Assembly: GCA_921293015.1 (NCBI GenBank) | Contig: OV121081.1 | Location: 27,097,158-27,161,157 of the forward strand | From: Phorcus lineatus | Lineage: Eukaryota > Mollusca > Gastropoda > Trochida > Trochidae | DNA: 64,000 bases | Direction of reading: 5' to 3' | In this document: in pieces, positions 43,170 through 55,659 of the stretch | How the letters are laid out: every line of letters starts with the position of its first letter | Numbering within the stretch: position 1 is the stretch's first letter | The notes under the pieces: generated by a model | Told to the model about the DNA's origin: nothing | The model's database searches: none | What the model saw: the letters and a program-made list of their open reading frames with translations, nothing else | Made by a program: the position numbers and the translations under genes

Positions 43170-43860
43170 ATAGCAAATCCTTGTAGTACAACCTTTTCGG
43201 AATGACAAATTTCACATTCACATTGACATGCAACATACAAAGAAATATCTATTAAAATGGTATGCATTGAGAATGTATTGACTTGAAAGTGTATGTTTAC
43301 CAAATGGACAGTTACAAAACCACTCGCCTTTATTCTGCACCAACAATATATATCTGCTTCAAGACCTCTCACCTTTACACTCTAATTGCATCCAGGGATT
43401 GCTCAATTTTTTAGATCGCCTTGTCACTTTCACGAAAATGCGATTGGATTTCCAATCATTATTTCGAACTTCGGCTTTAACAAAAAGGAGGCTAGATAGC
43501 ATGCAACTTTATAAAGGATGAGGGTGGTTATTGGGAAAGATTCATCAGCAACATTGATGTTTTGGTTGGAAGTAGCACTCACACCTGCACAAAGCAAGCA
43601 AATGACACATTAGTTTCTAGTCTGATGGTTGGTATTCCTTCATCATTTTAGGACGTAGATAATAAATCAATATTTTGTACTTAATACTCATGATCAAAGG
43701 AGTAGCTAAGGAGGTATTCCCCAGTGTTTATTATCACTGACAGATTCTCAGTAAGAGAGAATTATTTAAATCTACAAAAGTGTCATATTGTCTAAGTTTG
43801 TCTGTGTTGCCAATGTTCATAAGTTGTTAATATGAAAGAAAATAAATGGTTTCCCGTTAG
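43170..43860. repeat. Triplicated noncoding block, copy B
   Basis: Closest to copy C at 46.1 kb. Shared phrases include TTTCACATT, GACATGCAACA, CAGGGATTGCT-ATTTTTTAGA, CTTGTCACTTTCACG, TTGGATTTCCAATCATTATT, CTTCGGCTTTAAC, GCAACATTGATGTTT, ACACCTGCACAA and CATCATTTTAG. Similarity to C extends about 650 bases, whereas only the central 280 bases match copy A. Confidence 0.75.
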
Positions 43861-44114
43861 ATTTCAAAATATTATACTATTCGATTAATGATACATATCT
43901 AAATTACAAAGTTCTTTGGAAGTTCAATGCCAAAAAAAAACTATTCAGGAATTTAAGTTCCAAATTTTGTCATTCCATTTTAAATCAACGTCATGGTAAG
44001 GCAAGTTTTACTTAAGGAGGTTTACTTGTAACTATTATAATTATTATTATCTCTATGTGATTTAATATTCATAAACACAATGTTTCTCGTGTTATAAGTA
44101 CATCATATCGAGCT

Positions 44115-44310
44115 GGGGATTTTTTGTTGAGCATGTGTACTTAATTAAGCATGTTAATTTCACCAAACTTCATACACTGGTCAATCATGATCCAAAGATG
44201 TGAAGTCCTACAATTGAATTTCATTTGAAGCGATTTTCATGGAAACATTACAAATACAGTGTGACTCAATGAAAGTGCTTTTGTCTGGAGTTTATCACAT
44301 TTAATATGAG
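44115..44310. repeat. Lone diverged monomer of the 170-bp satellite
   Basis: TTTCACCAAACTTCATACAC, CAATCATGATCC, GATTTTCATGGAAACATTAC, ACAGTGTGACTC and AGTGCTTTTGTCTGGAG follow the order and spacing of the 25-26.4 kb monomers. The copy is much more diverged. It lacks the GC-rich hairpin ends, so it is an old relic. Confidence 0.7.
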
Positions 44311-46089
44311 TGATAGATACGCCAACATTGATGCATACATTGATACACTAAATTAATAAAAATTACCATATATAGAGTTTGACTCGATGAACAAAATCTA
44401 AATAGTATATATCAATATACTGTTACTGTCACTTATAGCATCAGCTTGAGGTGAGTGGTTATCTCTCTATACTATATTGATGTTGCCGTTATGATGTTGA
44501 TTTATGATGCTTCCAATGCTTCGTTACAAAAAGTCAAGCAAATTAACATAAACAAATATTTCACTTGTGAACATATTACATAATGGATCGAGTTATCGTA
44601 ATTACAAAGAAATAAGCATTTTTTTTATCAACATTTATCATGAAAAATTGCACTTGGAATTATATACATTGATAAATTTTCATTAACATCACATTATACC
44701 TTTTGAGTATGTTTATGATGTTTGATTTTTCAGATCGGTTCTGATTATTACCACAAAAATTAAAATATGCTGAGTTCAATTGGTGTCTTGATTAAAAGAG
44801 TTTCAAGCTTCTTGGTCATGATAATTTTCAAAATATGTGCAATCCTATCTTACAAATAAATTGGTGAAATGAAATGCCTAGGTGTCCTATATATATTATC
44901 ATTAACTTAAAACATCGCCACTTGCAAAGGATATTGGTTGACATTTTTTTCGTTGCTATTTTGTTATTTGTGTACGGTTGACGTTTTTCTCAGCGTTTTT
45001 ATTAATTCCAGAGATGCTATGGTCGTGGATGTAGGTTATTATTAATCTGTGTACTTAGTATGGTGGATCCTTAAACAAAGATATGTCTATATATGAGAGT
45101 AAAACATCAATCATAGTTGAAATAATATTTCAATTCAGATCATGCATACCATGTTGACAATCTGTTACCACTGCCTGCGATGACAAGATCTATTACATTT
45201 TTTAAGAATAAAAGTTCAGATTTAATGAACCAGGAGTGTTTCATATTCTAAAAATTATCGTCGGGCCCTGAACATAGATTTATCTTTGTCAAAAGTAATG
45301 ATCATGTTTGAATTTCTAAAATCCTTTCCTTTCTTGACATCAAAAGTAAATATTATTACGATAGCCCCTTTAGAATAAACATTTACTAAAATTGAAATCT
45401 ATATTTCTTTGTTTTTGTTTCTCTGTAGATTATTTTCATTATAATGATTACAAACATTTGTGTGAACGATTAATCTTAGAATCATAGATGAATGAAAATA
45501 AATAAGAGATGAGTTAACACTCATAGATTATGACACAATAACAATATGTTCCCTTTCGATTTCAAACTCGTCCAGAAAATAATGTTATGAATTCTTCCAA
45601 ATGAAATTTACTGAGAATTGCAAAATCAGTGTTATCAATTCCAGAAAAGAAGTTTGTCTCTATGCGAAGTAGTCATCATTTGAGTTTTAGAAGCAATTTC
45701 TTCTTCACGACCACAGAATGTGTTTTACCATAAATACTCTGGAATTATGAGATAAGGAAATATTCCTTTTCGATATTTCTTGCACTAAGATTCAGACCTA
45801 TAGGCACAATGCACCAATATATTACCTTTGTAAAGATGACGGAACATCACTTTTGTATTTGCATATCGCTTTTTATTAGCACTTTTAGAGTACAGGACAT
45901 AATCTATTTAGCAATCTCCCTGTGGGGAATAATGAATATTTTTTTCAGGATTTGCTGATCTTCATAAAAGGTATCATTTACAAATAATTCAATACGTTGG
46001 CCTTATTCTGTTTTACATTTCTTGTATGCATCATTCCTTTTCTGGTATTTATTTTCAGGGATTTTTTGGGGGCCACATGCACAGATACC
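44311..46089. other. AT-rich stretch, no gene recognised
   Basis: No supported feature. Weak similarity of 45.9-46.09 kb to 43.05-43.17 kb suggests that the B/C duplication reaches a little further left. Confidence 0.45.
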
Positions 46090-46720
46090 TTACAGAACTG
46101 TGCTAAGGACCAATTTCACATTGGCATGCAACAGACAAATTTATATATATTAAAGTGACTGCTTCATTACATTTTATCACAAAGAAAAGGAATATCGCGT
46201 ACCTCTCGAATGACACTTTTCAATTACCTTTATGCTGCAACTTAAGCATTAATCTCCTTCAAGACTTTTCACCTCTACTACCTAATTGCAGCCAGGGATT
46301 GCTTTATTTTTTAGACCACCTTGTCACTTTCACGGAAATGCAATTGGATTTCCAATCATTATTTCAACCTTCGGCTTTAACGAAGAGAACACTGGATTGG
46401 GACCAACTTTATAATGGATGAGTGTGCTTATTGGGAAAATTTCATTAGCAACATTGATGTTTGGTTAGAACTAGCACTTACACCTGCACAAGGAAAGCAA
46501 ATGACATAGCTGCTTCTGCCCGATAGCTGCTTTTCTACCATCATTTTAGAAAGTGGATTATTTATCAGTTGAATTTGTTTCACATAATCAGTATTGTGGC
46601 ATAGAAGGTTATTGACAATATGTTATAACACCAGAAAGAATGTCAGTAATAGAGAGATATATTTTAATTGAAATAAATTCCATGTTTATGTCTGTTGTGA
46701 AACGAGGTTGTGGAAATGAT
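46090..46720. repeat. Triplicated noncoding block, copy C
   Basis: Same phrase order as copy B, from AATTTCACATTGGCATGCAA through CAGGGATTGCTTTATTTTTT, CTTGTCACTTTCACGGAAAT, CTTTATAATGGATGAG, TTATTGGGAAAATTTCATTA and ACACCTGCACAAGG to CATCATTTTAGAAAG. An 88-codon frame at 46155-46421 lies inside but is not open in copies A or B, so it is not called a gene. Confidence 0.75.
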
Positions 46721-48764
46721 TAGAAAATCACTAGGTAATCTGTATACTCACGAATTTGGTTTGGTTAGTTAAAAAAGCAACTCTAAATCAGTTTCAAATG
46801 AGGTCATTCACATCACATTTATAAATTGTTGAAAAGCTCAAAGAACGTGCCTTAATTATTCTTTATTTATGTTCATTCACAACCTTCGGCAAATTGAATA
46901 AATATACACTTAATGTATAAATTCTGTCATATTGTTCTTTAAATTATTCAAGTGTTTTTCTTTAAAAAATGACTACCATCTCAATGTAATATATGCATTT
47001 CAGTAAGGACTCAACTAGTAATAGAATATATACGATTAAACGTTTATTTGTAATAAGCTGGTAGTGGTTAAAAAATTCACACATGCATGTTGTAAGATAT
47101 TAATATGGTAAAGCTTTTGCTGCGTTATGTAGACCCTGTCGTCCGTTCCACGGTGACTCTAAATAATAACATCCAAACAAAATATGTTCTAGATATAGTA
47201 AAATATATACATGGACATTTTAAATGTAGAGAATTTTACTAGCTACAAGATAATCATAATATTATATATCAATCTAAAGTAGCAGTTGAAATAATCATAA
47301 ACATTTAAGAGCATTAGCATTTAGAGAGTCATGTTAAAAATGATGTAATATTTATGTTCCATTTATGAGTTTATGTGATAAATGACTCTTCCGGTTTATA
47401 ATGACTTTATCCAATTGGAATTCATAACCAGAGTTACTTTCACTTGTAAGATGAAATTACATAAATAATTGTATTTTCGTTTATTGAATTTATATCGTCT
47501 TTGATGCCTTTGATCTTTGAGTTTAAACAAAAACGTACACATCAAAGTTGATGAAGCAGTTGCGAACAGTGTAACTACAAAGAAATACCGATTTATTGTT
47601 ACAAAGATATTTAGCATGCATCTCCCCAATCATCATTGAAACCAGATACATTGATTTTCTTCAGAATATAAAGTTAAACCTTAAAAAAAATGTTTATGAT
47701 ATTGGTTTATTTCTAATTGAACAATAAAAACAACAAAACGCACAAACATGATTCATAAATATGACATAACTGATGTGGATAAAGATATTAATCACAACAT
47801 GACACAACCTTTCATAAAGTAGAATTTTTAATCATTCAGGTTTTCCTTTATGTTAATGGCAACTCGAATGAACAAACTGTAAGATGCCTCGACAAAACCA
47901 TAATATGCCTTTTTCTTATCAAATAACCGAAACTGTATCATGATTTACATTAATTATTTTTAAAAAATCCTTATTATTATGCCCAATTTACAACAAAAAT
48001 AAATTAACGTTGATATCATTTGAAGTTAAAACAATAACCTTTTTCTCTTTTTGATAACATTCCAGAGGTGTTCTATTGTATCTGACAAATAATTTCAAGG
48101 AATAAGGTACATTAATGAACTATGTTTTATGTTAAGAGCCAGTTTAAAAGGGTTTTGACCCTTTCAGCCATGATATCATTGAATACAGATTTCGTTGTTT
48201 AAACGCTTTGCTCAATATTAATTTCATTGTCTTTTAGAAGCTCATGATATCAACATGAGTTTAAAAGTAACTTTATATATAAGTAATCATAAAATGAATC
48301 CCAAGGTACAGTACTATGGAGAATTTGATTTCATATGTGCGTTTTCCATCTCCATTACAGACAGACATATTGTTTATTTATTGGATAAATTGTACATTGT
48401 AAAGAAACGTATGCTAAACAACATCTGTAACACCTGACACACGGATTAAACTGTTTATAATTTCCATCCAATGTTTCAAGTAAAACATAAATTTATAAAG
48501 TAAGGTACCCCAAAAGCAAAACTCATCTTTACAGGACATTTATATGCCTCTACTATTTACCAAAATGTTTAAATACAGAAGTTTCAGTTAATTTTTAAAA
48601 ATCCCATATCAACTTAAACATCAACTGAGACACAGGATTAGTCCATAGTCTCCAATTGAAATTATTTACCAACAACATGAAGAATTACATGCGTTAGTTT
48701 CATTATGTATGACTAAGTCACACGGCAGAATCTTGACTAACGGTAAAAGGTAAATCAATACTCT
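46721..48764. other. AT-rich stretch, no gene recognised
   Basis: Only short chance frames, and no recognised repeat. Confidence 0.5.
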
Positions 48765-48930
48765 TTAAAAGTTTCAAAAGTGTGCTCATTCGTTATTAAG
48801 TTAAAAAGTAGTCGGTCTTACGCCTCTTATATCCCTGGAGTGTACACAATTGATTTAGATATTTGCAAAATTCAATTGAAGTTCTATTGTGATAGACAGG
48901 TTGCTGCAATTTGGTCAATCTCAAAACAAA
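48765..48930. repeat. Paralogue of the 24.96/26.46 kb flanks, without the satellite element
   Basis: GTTTCAAAAGTGTGCTCATT then CGTTATTA runs directly into AGTTAAAAAGTAGTCGGTCT, ATCCCTGGAGT, GACAGGTTGCTGCAATTTGG and TCAATCTC. The first part matches the left flank and the second part the right flank of the hairpin-bounded element at 24,992-26,455. This copy is therefore in the pre-insertion state. Confidence 0.65.
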
Positions 48931-50647
48931 ACTTCCATATTGTTGTCTACCAACTTTGTTTTTCATTATGATGACATACAGCCTTATATTAACATTGGCA
49001 TTATGGTAATTGACTCGTTTGATAAGAAATAGCATTTTGACAAGTATCATATTTTAGAACATCGCCTTATCTAGATCGATTGACTGTACAGCCAGTGCAA
49101 TAAGTGATTGAACCACACATCAAACATTCTGAATTGAAGTTTTCTTGATGGTCCCAAATCGGCTGATAATTCAATTATCTTAACTGGAGACACGTTTTCA
49201 AGAAGGATGTATGTCACTATTGTTTCAATTCCACAGTAACAACCTTTATTTGTAAGTAATTTATCTCAAATATAACCGTTCCTAGTCCTTTTAGGAATTA
49301 TTTTTGACCTTTGCAATATACGTTATAACTTATATAGTTAAGTTTGATATATGTCATGTTCTTATGACAACATAAATGCTTAACCATATCAGTTCCCTTT
49401 AATATTTACAAAATGCAACTTCAAATGATCGTTATTCTACGAAAACTAATTAAGGCCCTGTCAAAATGTAAAAAATCCGAATGGGTTTTTTCGTAAATGG
49501 TAAGTGATTGATTGTCTTGTCAACTAACTTACTTTATAATGAAAAATTATAGTGTGTTCACAAGCAGCAACACCTTGACTGCGAAGTTGTTTTTCAATTT
49601 ATTAACCACAACGACTAAAGATCCTATTGTATTGCAGAACAGAATCTATTGAAAGCATATTGCTGGAAATATATACACAAACTCATGGAATCAACTCCTA
49701 GAGAAGATTGAGAAACAGGCAAAATTAGGTGTTTTTGATACTTAATTATCCTGAACATTGAGCCATTTCACCAGCCAATATTATGAAGACCACCACTAAC
49801 AGTAAAAATAGAAACTGTACATTTCCAACTCTAAATGAAAGCATTTAGATAGCATACAGTTGAGTGCATTACTAAATTTGACAATAATATCACATTCATG
49901 GTGAACAATCAATGATAACCATTTTCAGTTAATGGAGTCGTTAATGTGAAGACCATCCCTTATGCCATCTAAAATAGAATTTATAAAGTAAACATTACCA
50001 GTTCTTGTTCTGGCATGACAAAATACAATTAGCGCATCAATGATGCACATGTTCACTAGAATGGCCTGGATACGTCAACATCAGTCTGTATCCAGCTGAC
50101 AGCATTACTGGTATGTACTCGTTGTGAAAGTATTAAGTTGTTGTTGAGGTGGATTCAAAGTTAGTCGATGAATGTAACATATATTCCAAAGGCTCGTTGG
50201 AGAATAATTTTATTGATTGGATTTACTTATTTTATTGATTGACTGGAAAGTAAATTGTGAATCTTACAGTTTTGAGATTCCTTGAAATGAGTGCCAGGAT
50301 CAAACCAATAGTATTATGTAAGCAAAACTAATGAAAGCATAAATTTCGAAATAATGTAAAATATATTCTATATAATATATAATATGTATATGCTATTTTG
50401 AATTATAATGTTAAGGGAATCTCTGATCAAGCTTGAACATAAAACATAGTGTTTGGCCGAATATATTTAAAAATAGATAAATATGTAAGAATATATAAAC
50501 TAATATTGACCGAAGTATTGTACAGTCGGCCGTGCATCTGTTGTTATTAAAGTACTTTGATTTTATCTAACTCTCATAAATGTTGACCATAGGTCATTCA
50601 TCCTTTGGATTAGTGTATATTTATCAAAATAGATATGTTTTAAAAAA
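48931..50647. other. AT-rich stretch, no gene recognised
   Basis: No supported gene or repeat of the families listed here. Confidence 0.5.
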
Positions 50648-50781
50648 ACTCAAATTTGGTTTGGCTTCTTTCCATCAAAATTCATGCTGAAGTGCCAAGG
50701 AGCACAAAGGCTCTGGCTGGCATAGTTCTGAGGATCATTGACGCACCCTAACCACCACACAAGGTATTGAGTGATGTGGTG
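50648..50781 (+). repeat. Diverged right-half copy of the AACACGTGGATGAC repeat
   Basis: ACTCAAATTTGGTTTGGCTT, GGCTCTGGCTGGCATAGTTC and CACCACACAAGGTATTGAGT correspond to the second half of the unit at 14,110-14,270 in plus orientation. It is old and shortened. Confidence 0.65.
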
Positions 50782-50984
50782 TTATAATTTTTACTCAGGA
50801 GAACTTAACCGTTATAATTTTAGTACATAGGAACGTGGCATACGCATAAGAAACTGTCAATAATAAGCTTTTCTTAGTATTCATATAGAATAATTTCACT
50901 GTATATACTTGTGCAAATATCGATATTTTGAAAAAGATTTCTTTCACAATTTTATGAATTCGGGGATGCTGTTAAATTTTTGTC

Positions 50985-51180
50985 TAGCCAAGAATGTAGT
51001 TTTTATCACAGTAGTGAAAATTTATTTTGCTGGTATGAATATTCGTTCGGCATCAGACAAGATGTGTGCTTGCGAATGACGAAACCCGATGCCATTGAAT
51101 CAGTTTCACTCTCAACTTACACTCATCCGATCTTAATATTATTTTTGTAATATATTAATTTGTTCATAGCCATATCTGGA
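50985..51180. repeat. Local duplicated block, first copy
   Basis: TTTTTATCACAGTAG, TTTATTTTGCTGGTATGAAT, ATTC and ATCAGTTTCACTCTCAACTT align with the block at 52,125-52,320 in the same order. The similarity is patchy and noncoding. Confidence 0.45.
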
Positions 51181-52124
51181 ATACTTAATGCGAATGAATT
51201 CAATCCCCTGCATAAGATTTTAAACAGTTTAGTATTACGGTTTATGTTTATATGAAGCGACTCAATCTAAAGAGTTTGTATTGAATTTCAAATGTCAATA
51301 AATAAATCTAGGATGTGTTTATTTTAAAACACATTAAAATTGCCAATGCAAAATATAGAGACTTTATTGGTGATGCAACTGTGGCGCACTGATTTAATTA
51401 GAATATGTGAATGCAGTTTAATTTATTTTTTCAAGAACATAAACATACGATTTTAACATTTTTAGCATTGATAGCGTAATGTGTTGACTGGCAGAAGTGG
51501 TCATCAAAATGTCAAAAACAGTGGAAGTGACAAGGACTCAATCGAGATAATTCCTCTTGTTTTTTTCACATTTCTTCTAAGGGATATGAACATATGTAGA
51601 TATCGTCTTGAACGGAGACATTCAGGTAATGAATAAGATATAAAACAAATATGTAAGAAAATAACAGAGTACCAGTATAACGAGCATAAGCTATGATTGA
51701 AATATCAATGGCTGAGGTACATGAATTAAAATCATTACTATAATCTTCTAACTTACATAAAGAAATTACTTAGTAACACGTATTTGGCCTTGGCATCGTT
51801 TCCCCTTAAAAACCGTTTGATAACTATAGGAATTAATGAGTAACATGTTGACATCGTAGAGTTAAGTTAAAAGTCTTAAGGCATATGAAATAATTGTTAT
51901 TTAAGAGCCTCATTTGTGACTTCCTACGAAATAATGTGTATTTACGTGATACCCATTAGTATTTTTCAGGAGATAACACTATGGTAAAAAAAGCTCTTGA
52001 TAATCTCAATTATCAAAATAATTTTGATTGATGGTTTAAGTGATGAATCAACATCACTGCAAATATATTGCACAATTCTATCACATGTCATAAATTTTTA
52101 ATTTTATCGTCTTTCTGTGAATCA

Positions 52125-52320
52125 GATATTTATTTTTACAGCAGTACAAATTGATTTTGTTTGTATGAATATTCATAAACCTGAAGTTCGACAGTTACAG
52201 TCAATGTGTCTGCTCACAAATATGGAATCTCCACGAGTTAGATCAGTTTGACTTTAAATTTACATTTATCAATTTTTCACAGATTGAGAAATGCTCTTAC
52301 TTATTCATATGAAAACGTGT
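52125..52320. repeat. Local duplicated block, second copy
   Basis: TTTTTACAGCAG, TTGATTTTGTTTGTATGAAT, ATTC and GATCAGTTTGACTTTAAATT parallel the block at 50,985-51,180, about 1.14 kb upstream. Confidence 0.45.
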
Positions 52321-55300
52321 ATCTCGTCTTCCAAGTTCTTTCTAAAATGTGGATCTTATTACAATTTGATTACAATGTTTCGGAAACAATGTGTACTGAT
52401 TTTACCAAACCTCAACTGCATCTACTTGTAGTATTAGGAAAATATGTTGTTTTGATAAAATATATTGTTAACCTATACACATGTATTTGATTTTGTAAAT
52501 GTTTTGCCTTTTGGTCATTCACAAACTGGATCACTACTCAGCACAGTTTACATGCATTCTTTTATGGTAATAAATCTTCACAGCATTAAAGACATTTAAA
52601 AAATGCAGCACACTTAATAAGAAATTCCCCAATAATGTATTCTAAAATCACGACGTTCTCTCCTTCAATAGATGGGATATGACCCTAGTGAATGATAAAA
52701 GGTTCACTACAGTACAAAACAATCATCTTTTCAATTTACAGAGGTACCTGTTCACAAGATGTTGGAGCTGTTGAGCCAAGGATTCCCTGAGGATACTGCG
52801 AAATGTTGAAATGTTAAATGGACAGAAAGACAGAAGATTAAAAATTAAAGACGAAAAAAACCAACAATTAATAGCCTAATTTGAAGCTCAAAACCAACAA
52901 TGCTCATGCTCTCGTTATTTCCCATGAGACAGATACCATTCCCTTTTGAAGTTTTAGGCAAAGCAATCTGCTCTCTGTTTAATCCCATAGACTAAAGAAT
53001 CATTGAATTATTTACGAAATCCAATTTAACTTCCTGCTAGTGGTGAGTCCTCATGCTTGGGAATGAAAACCTTTTTACAGTTTATATCAGTTACAAGAGA
53101 CATATCACCGCCAGGTAATTGTATTATTTTGCCTCGAAGGACGCTAAAGGACAAGTCATAGATTCAGGTTATATTTGATGTATGATATTCGTAGAGATTG
53201 CAAAAAAACTAAACATATTGGGACATCACACTATCCATTGGGGAAGATATGGCTCCAAGAACACAATGGTTAAACATGACTATTACATCACTGGGTAAGA
53301 ATTCCTATGTAAAAATCATAATTTTCAGAAACAATTTATAAGTCACCATATTTTGGCAGAATACTAATCTGTCAAAATTTGTAGATCCTCTTGTGAAGGG
53401 ACAACGTTTACACTAGATATGCAAGAGACAGATATGTTGTAAATAGGTGTATCTCAGTGTCAATTTATGCATTTCCCAAAAAATAAATTTCTGCAATAAA
53501 ATGTTATCTAAAACAATTTCGAAAATGTTTGGGTTAAATAGACAATATGGTTTATCATAATGGTATTGCTTGCGTTTTTAAAAAAAAATAAAAATTTTGA
53601 AATAGCAATTTTATAAATAATAGATATTTTAGATTTTGCATTTGCTACCCCATTTTTGTATAATTCCCTGGTAATGGTGTTCTTGTAGTAACATGAGTAT
53701 TAAGTATGTGATAGTAAATGTGTTTAAGATTTGTACTGTTTTACAATATATTTGCACTGCATTTGAAAGCAATGAAACACATTTTTAAGCAACTGCATTT
53801 TCTTTATCATATATAGATTGTGATATGTAATATCACACAACAATTTTCTGTCCACTGTCACGATCTCTTAAACTGCTATAAAGATTTATCCTTTAAATAA
53901 CCAAAATGGTTCGTATGCGTTGATATTAAACTAAATTTATGGTGTAACTTAGCAAAATTTTATTTACCATCAGTCACTTTATTTAGATGATAATGTTTAA
54001 TTATTCAAATCAATTGTTTTGTAACATGTGGAAATGTGTTTGTAATATCTGAACAGGAGAGAAAAAATGACGAGTACGAATGTTTTCCCTACGTGCAAAA
54101 ATATTACTAAATACATTACATTGCAGCTTCTCACACAGCTTGGAGGTATTGCGGAGGAAGTTATAGGCTGCTATAGTAAAAAAGGTTTGCATTTGCCCCT
54201 AGCTATAATTTCCGGTGTCACAATCGGAAATTGGTTTAAGAAGGAAACTTGGTTTCAGAACTCCTACTCTTGACCGCAATAGCGAAACAACAATGAAACA
54301 AATACTGGCATATTGTATTACTATAGATGACATTCTATGGAATTCTGACATTGTGATAAATGTATTACTATCACGGAGTTACTTACTATTCAGTTCATCG
54401 TTTCTCTTGCAAGTTTTTCTCATTTACAATCGATTACATTGGACATGAATGCTACTGTTTCGCGATATAATGTGTTCATTTATTTTTATTATGAATCATA
54501 ATATCTGCCATTTGCAGATCGAGAAATAATTTACCCGTTATGAAAGTGTATTTATTGATCCGCCAGGACCTAACTTTGCATTTTAAAAATCTGACAAGAA
54601 CAAAATATAAAATGTTTGCAGTGAATTTAAAAACAATAAGTTTTGCATATGATATTGTTTTCTGAAAATAAATGTCTAGTGTGTAAATTCTTCGCCGGCT
54701 TGCTAGCTTTGATGTATGACGATTCAGAAGCAGACAGCGGCAAAATACGAAAGCATTCTTGTTGGCATTCTTTGTTGCATTTTCAGAACATGTGTGCAGT
54801 GTCCTCATTAATACACTAAGAATTTGCGGATCTTCATATAATTGTGTACACCACCTTTTCATTATTTTATCTCTATTGGCTTTAGGCATTGTATGCCTTA
54901 CACCGTCTATCATAAAAAAAACACATCATAAGAATCTATTTTTATCTTCTCAGTATTCAAACGGGTTAGAAAGCTGAAATGTTGTGTACAGGTTTCTTAG
55001 CTTAAAGGGATTCTTATTTATTGATTTGGTAACCCGGTGATGCCACAGGGTCGCCCTAAAATATATTTTCATCATCTGCCTCACACACAAAAGGCCTAAA
55101 ATGCTTGAATTTTGTGTAAAGAGTCTTCAGCTGAGGGAAATTATGATGAATGGAATTAGTGGTTCTTTGCCAGTTCATATGGTGAACCCGCGACCATCTA
55201 TAAAATGAATTATAGATCATTATAGCCAATGTCTTTATTTTAGGGACTAAACAGTATTTAAAAAAATAATTTTGAAATTATATTATAATTGCGAGTAAAT

Positions 55301-55659
55301 CTTAATTCTATCCTTTATCTGAAACTGCATGCAGATGTAATATCACATTGTTAATGACTTAATTGATATATCAATGATTTGGTCAGTAATAAACATTATT
55401 CTTAAACCCAGTAAAGTTTCATTATATGTTAAAATATTAGAAGTTGTTCCCATTCGTAGTTTTATTGCCTTATGACAGTTATCTTTCAAAATATAGTCCT
55501 TGATTTGTCCAATTTTTAAACGTTGTAACGCAAAGCATTATTGTGAAACTTTCTGATCAAATCAAACTACAACGGTAACTTGTAAGTTATTGATGATTGT
55601 AACTAGTATATTATGTTCATCGGTACCATGTGCTAGGAACACATCCATTAAAGGAGTTC
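52321..55659. other. AT-rich stretch, no gene recognised
   Basis: The longest frame, 145 codons on the minus strand at 54476-54913, has no recognisable domain. Its N-terminal half is somewhat protein-like (DKIMKRWCTQLYEDPQI), but it is not supported as a gene. Confidence 0.45.

Noticed and set aside
54476-54913. 145-codon minus-strand frame
   Set aside because: No recognisable domain, and the C-terminal half looks like translated AT-rich DNA. A frame of this length is not surprising in 64 kb.
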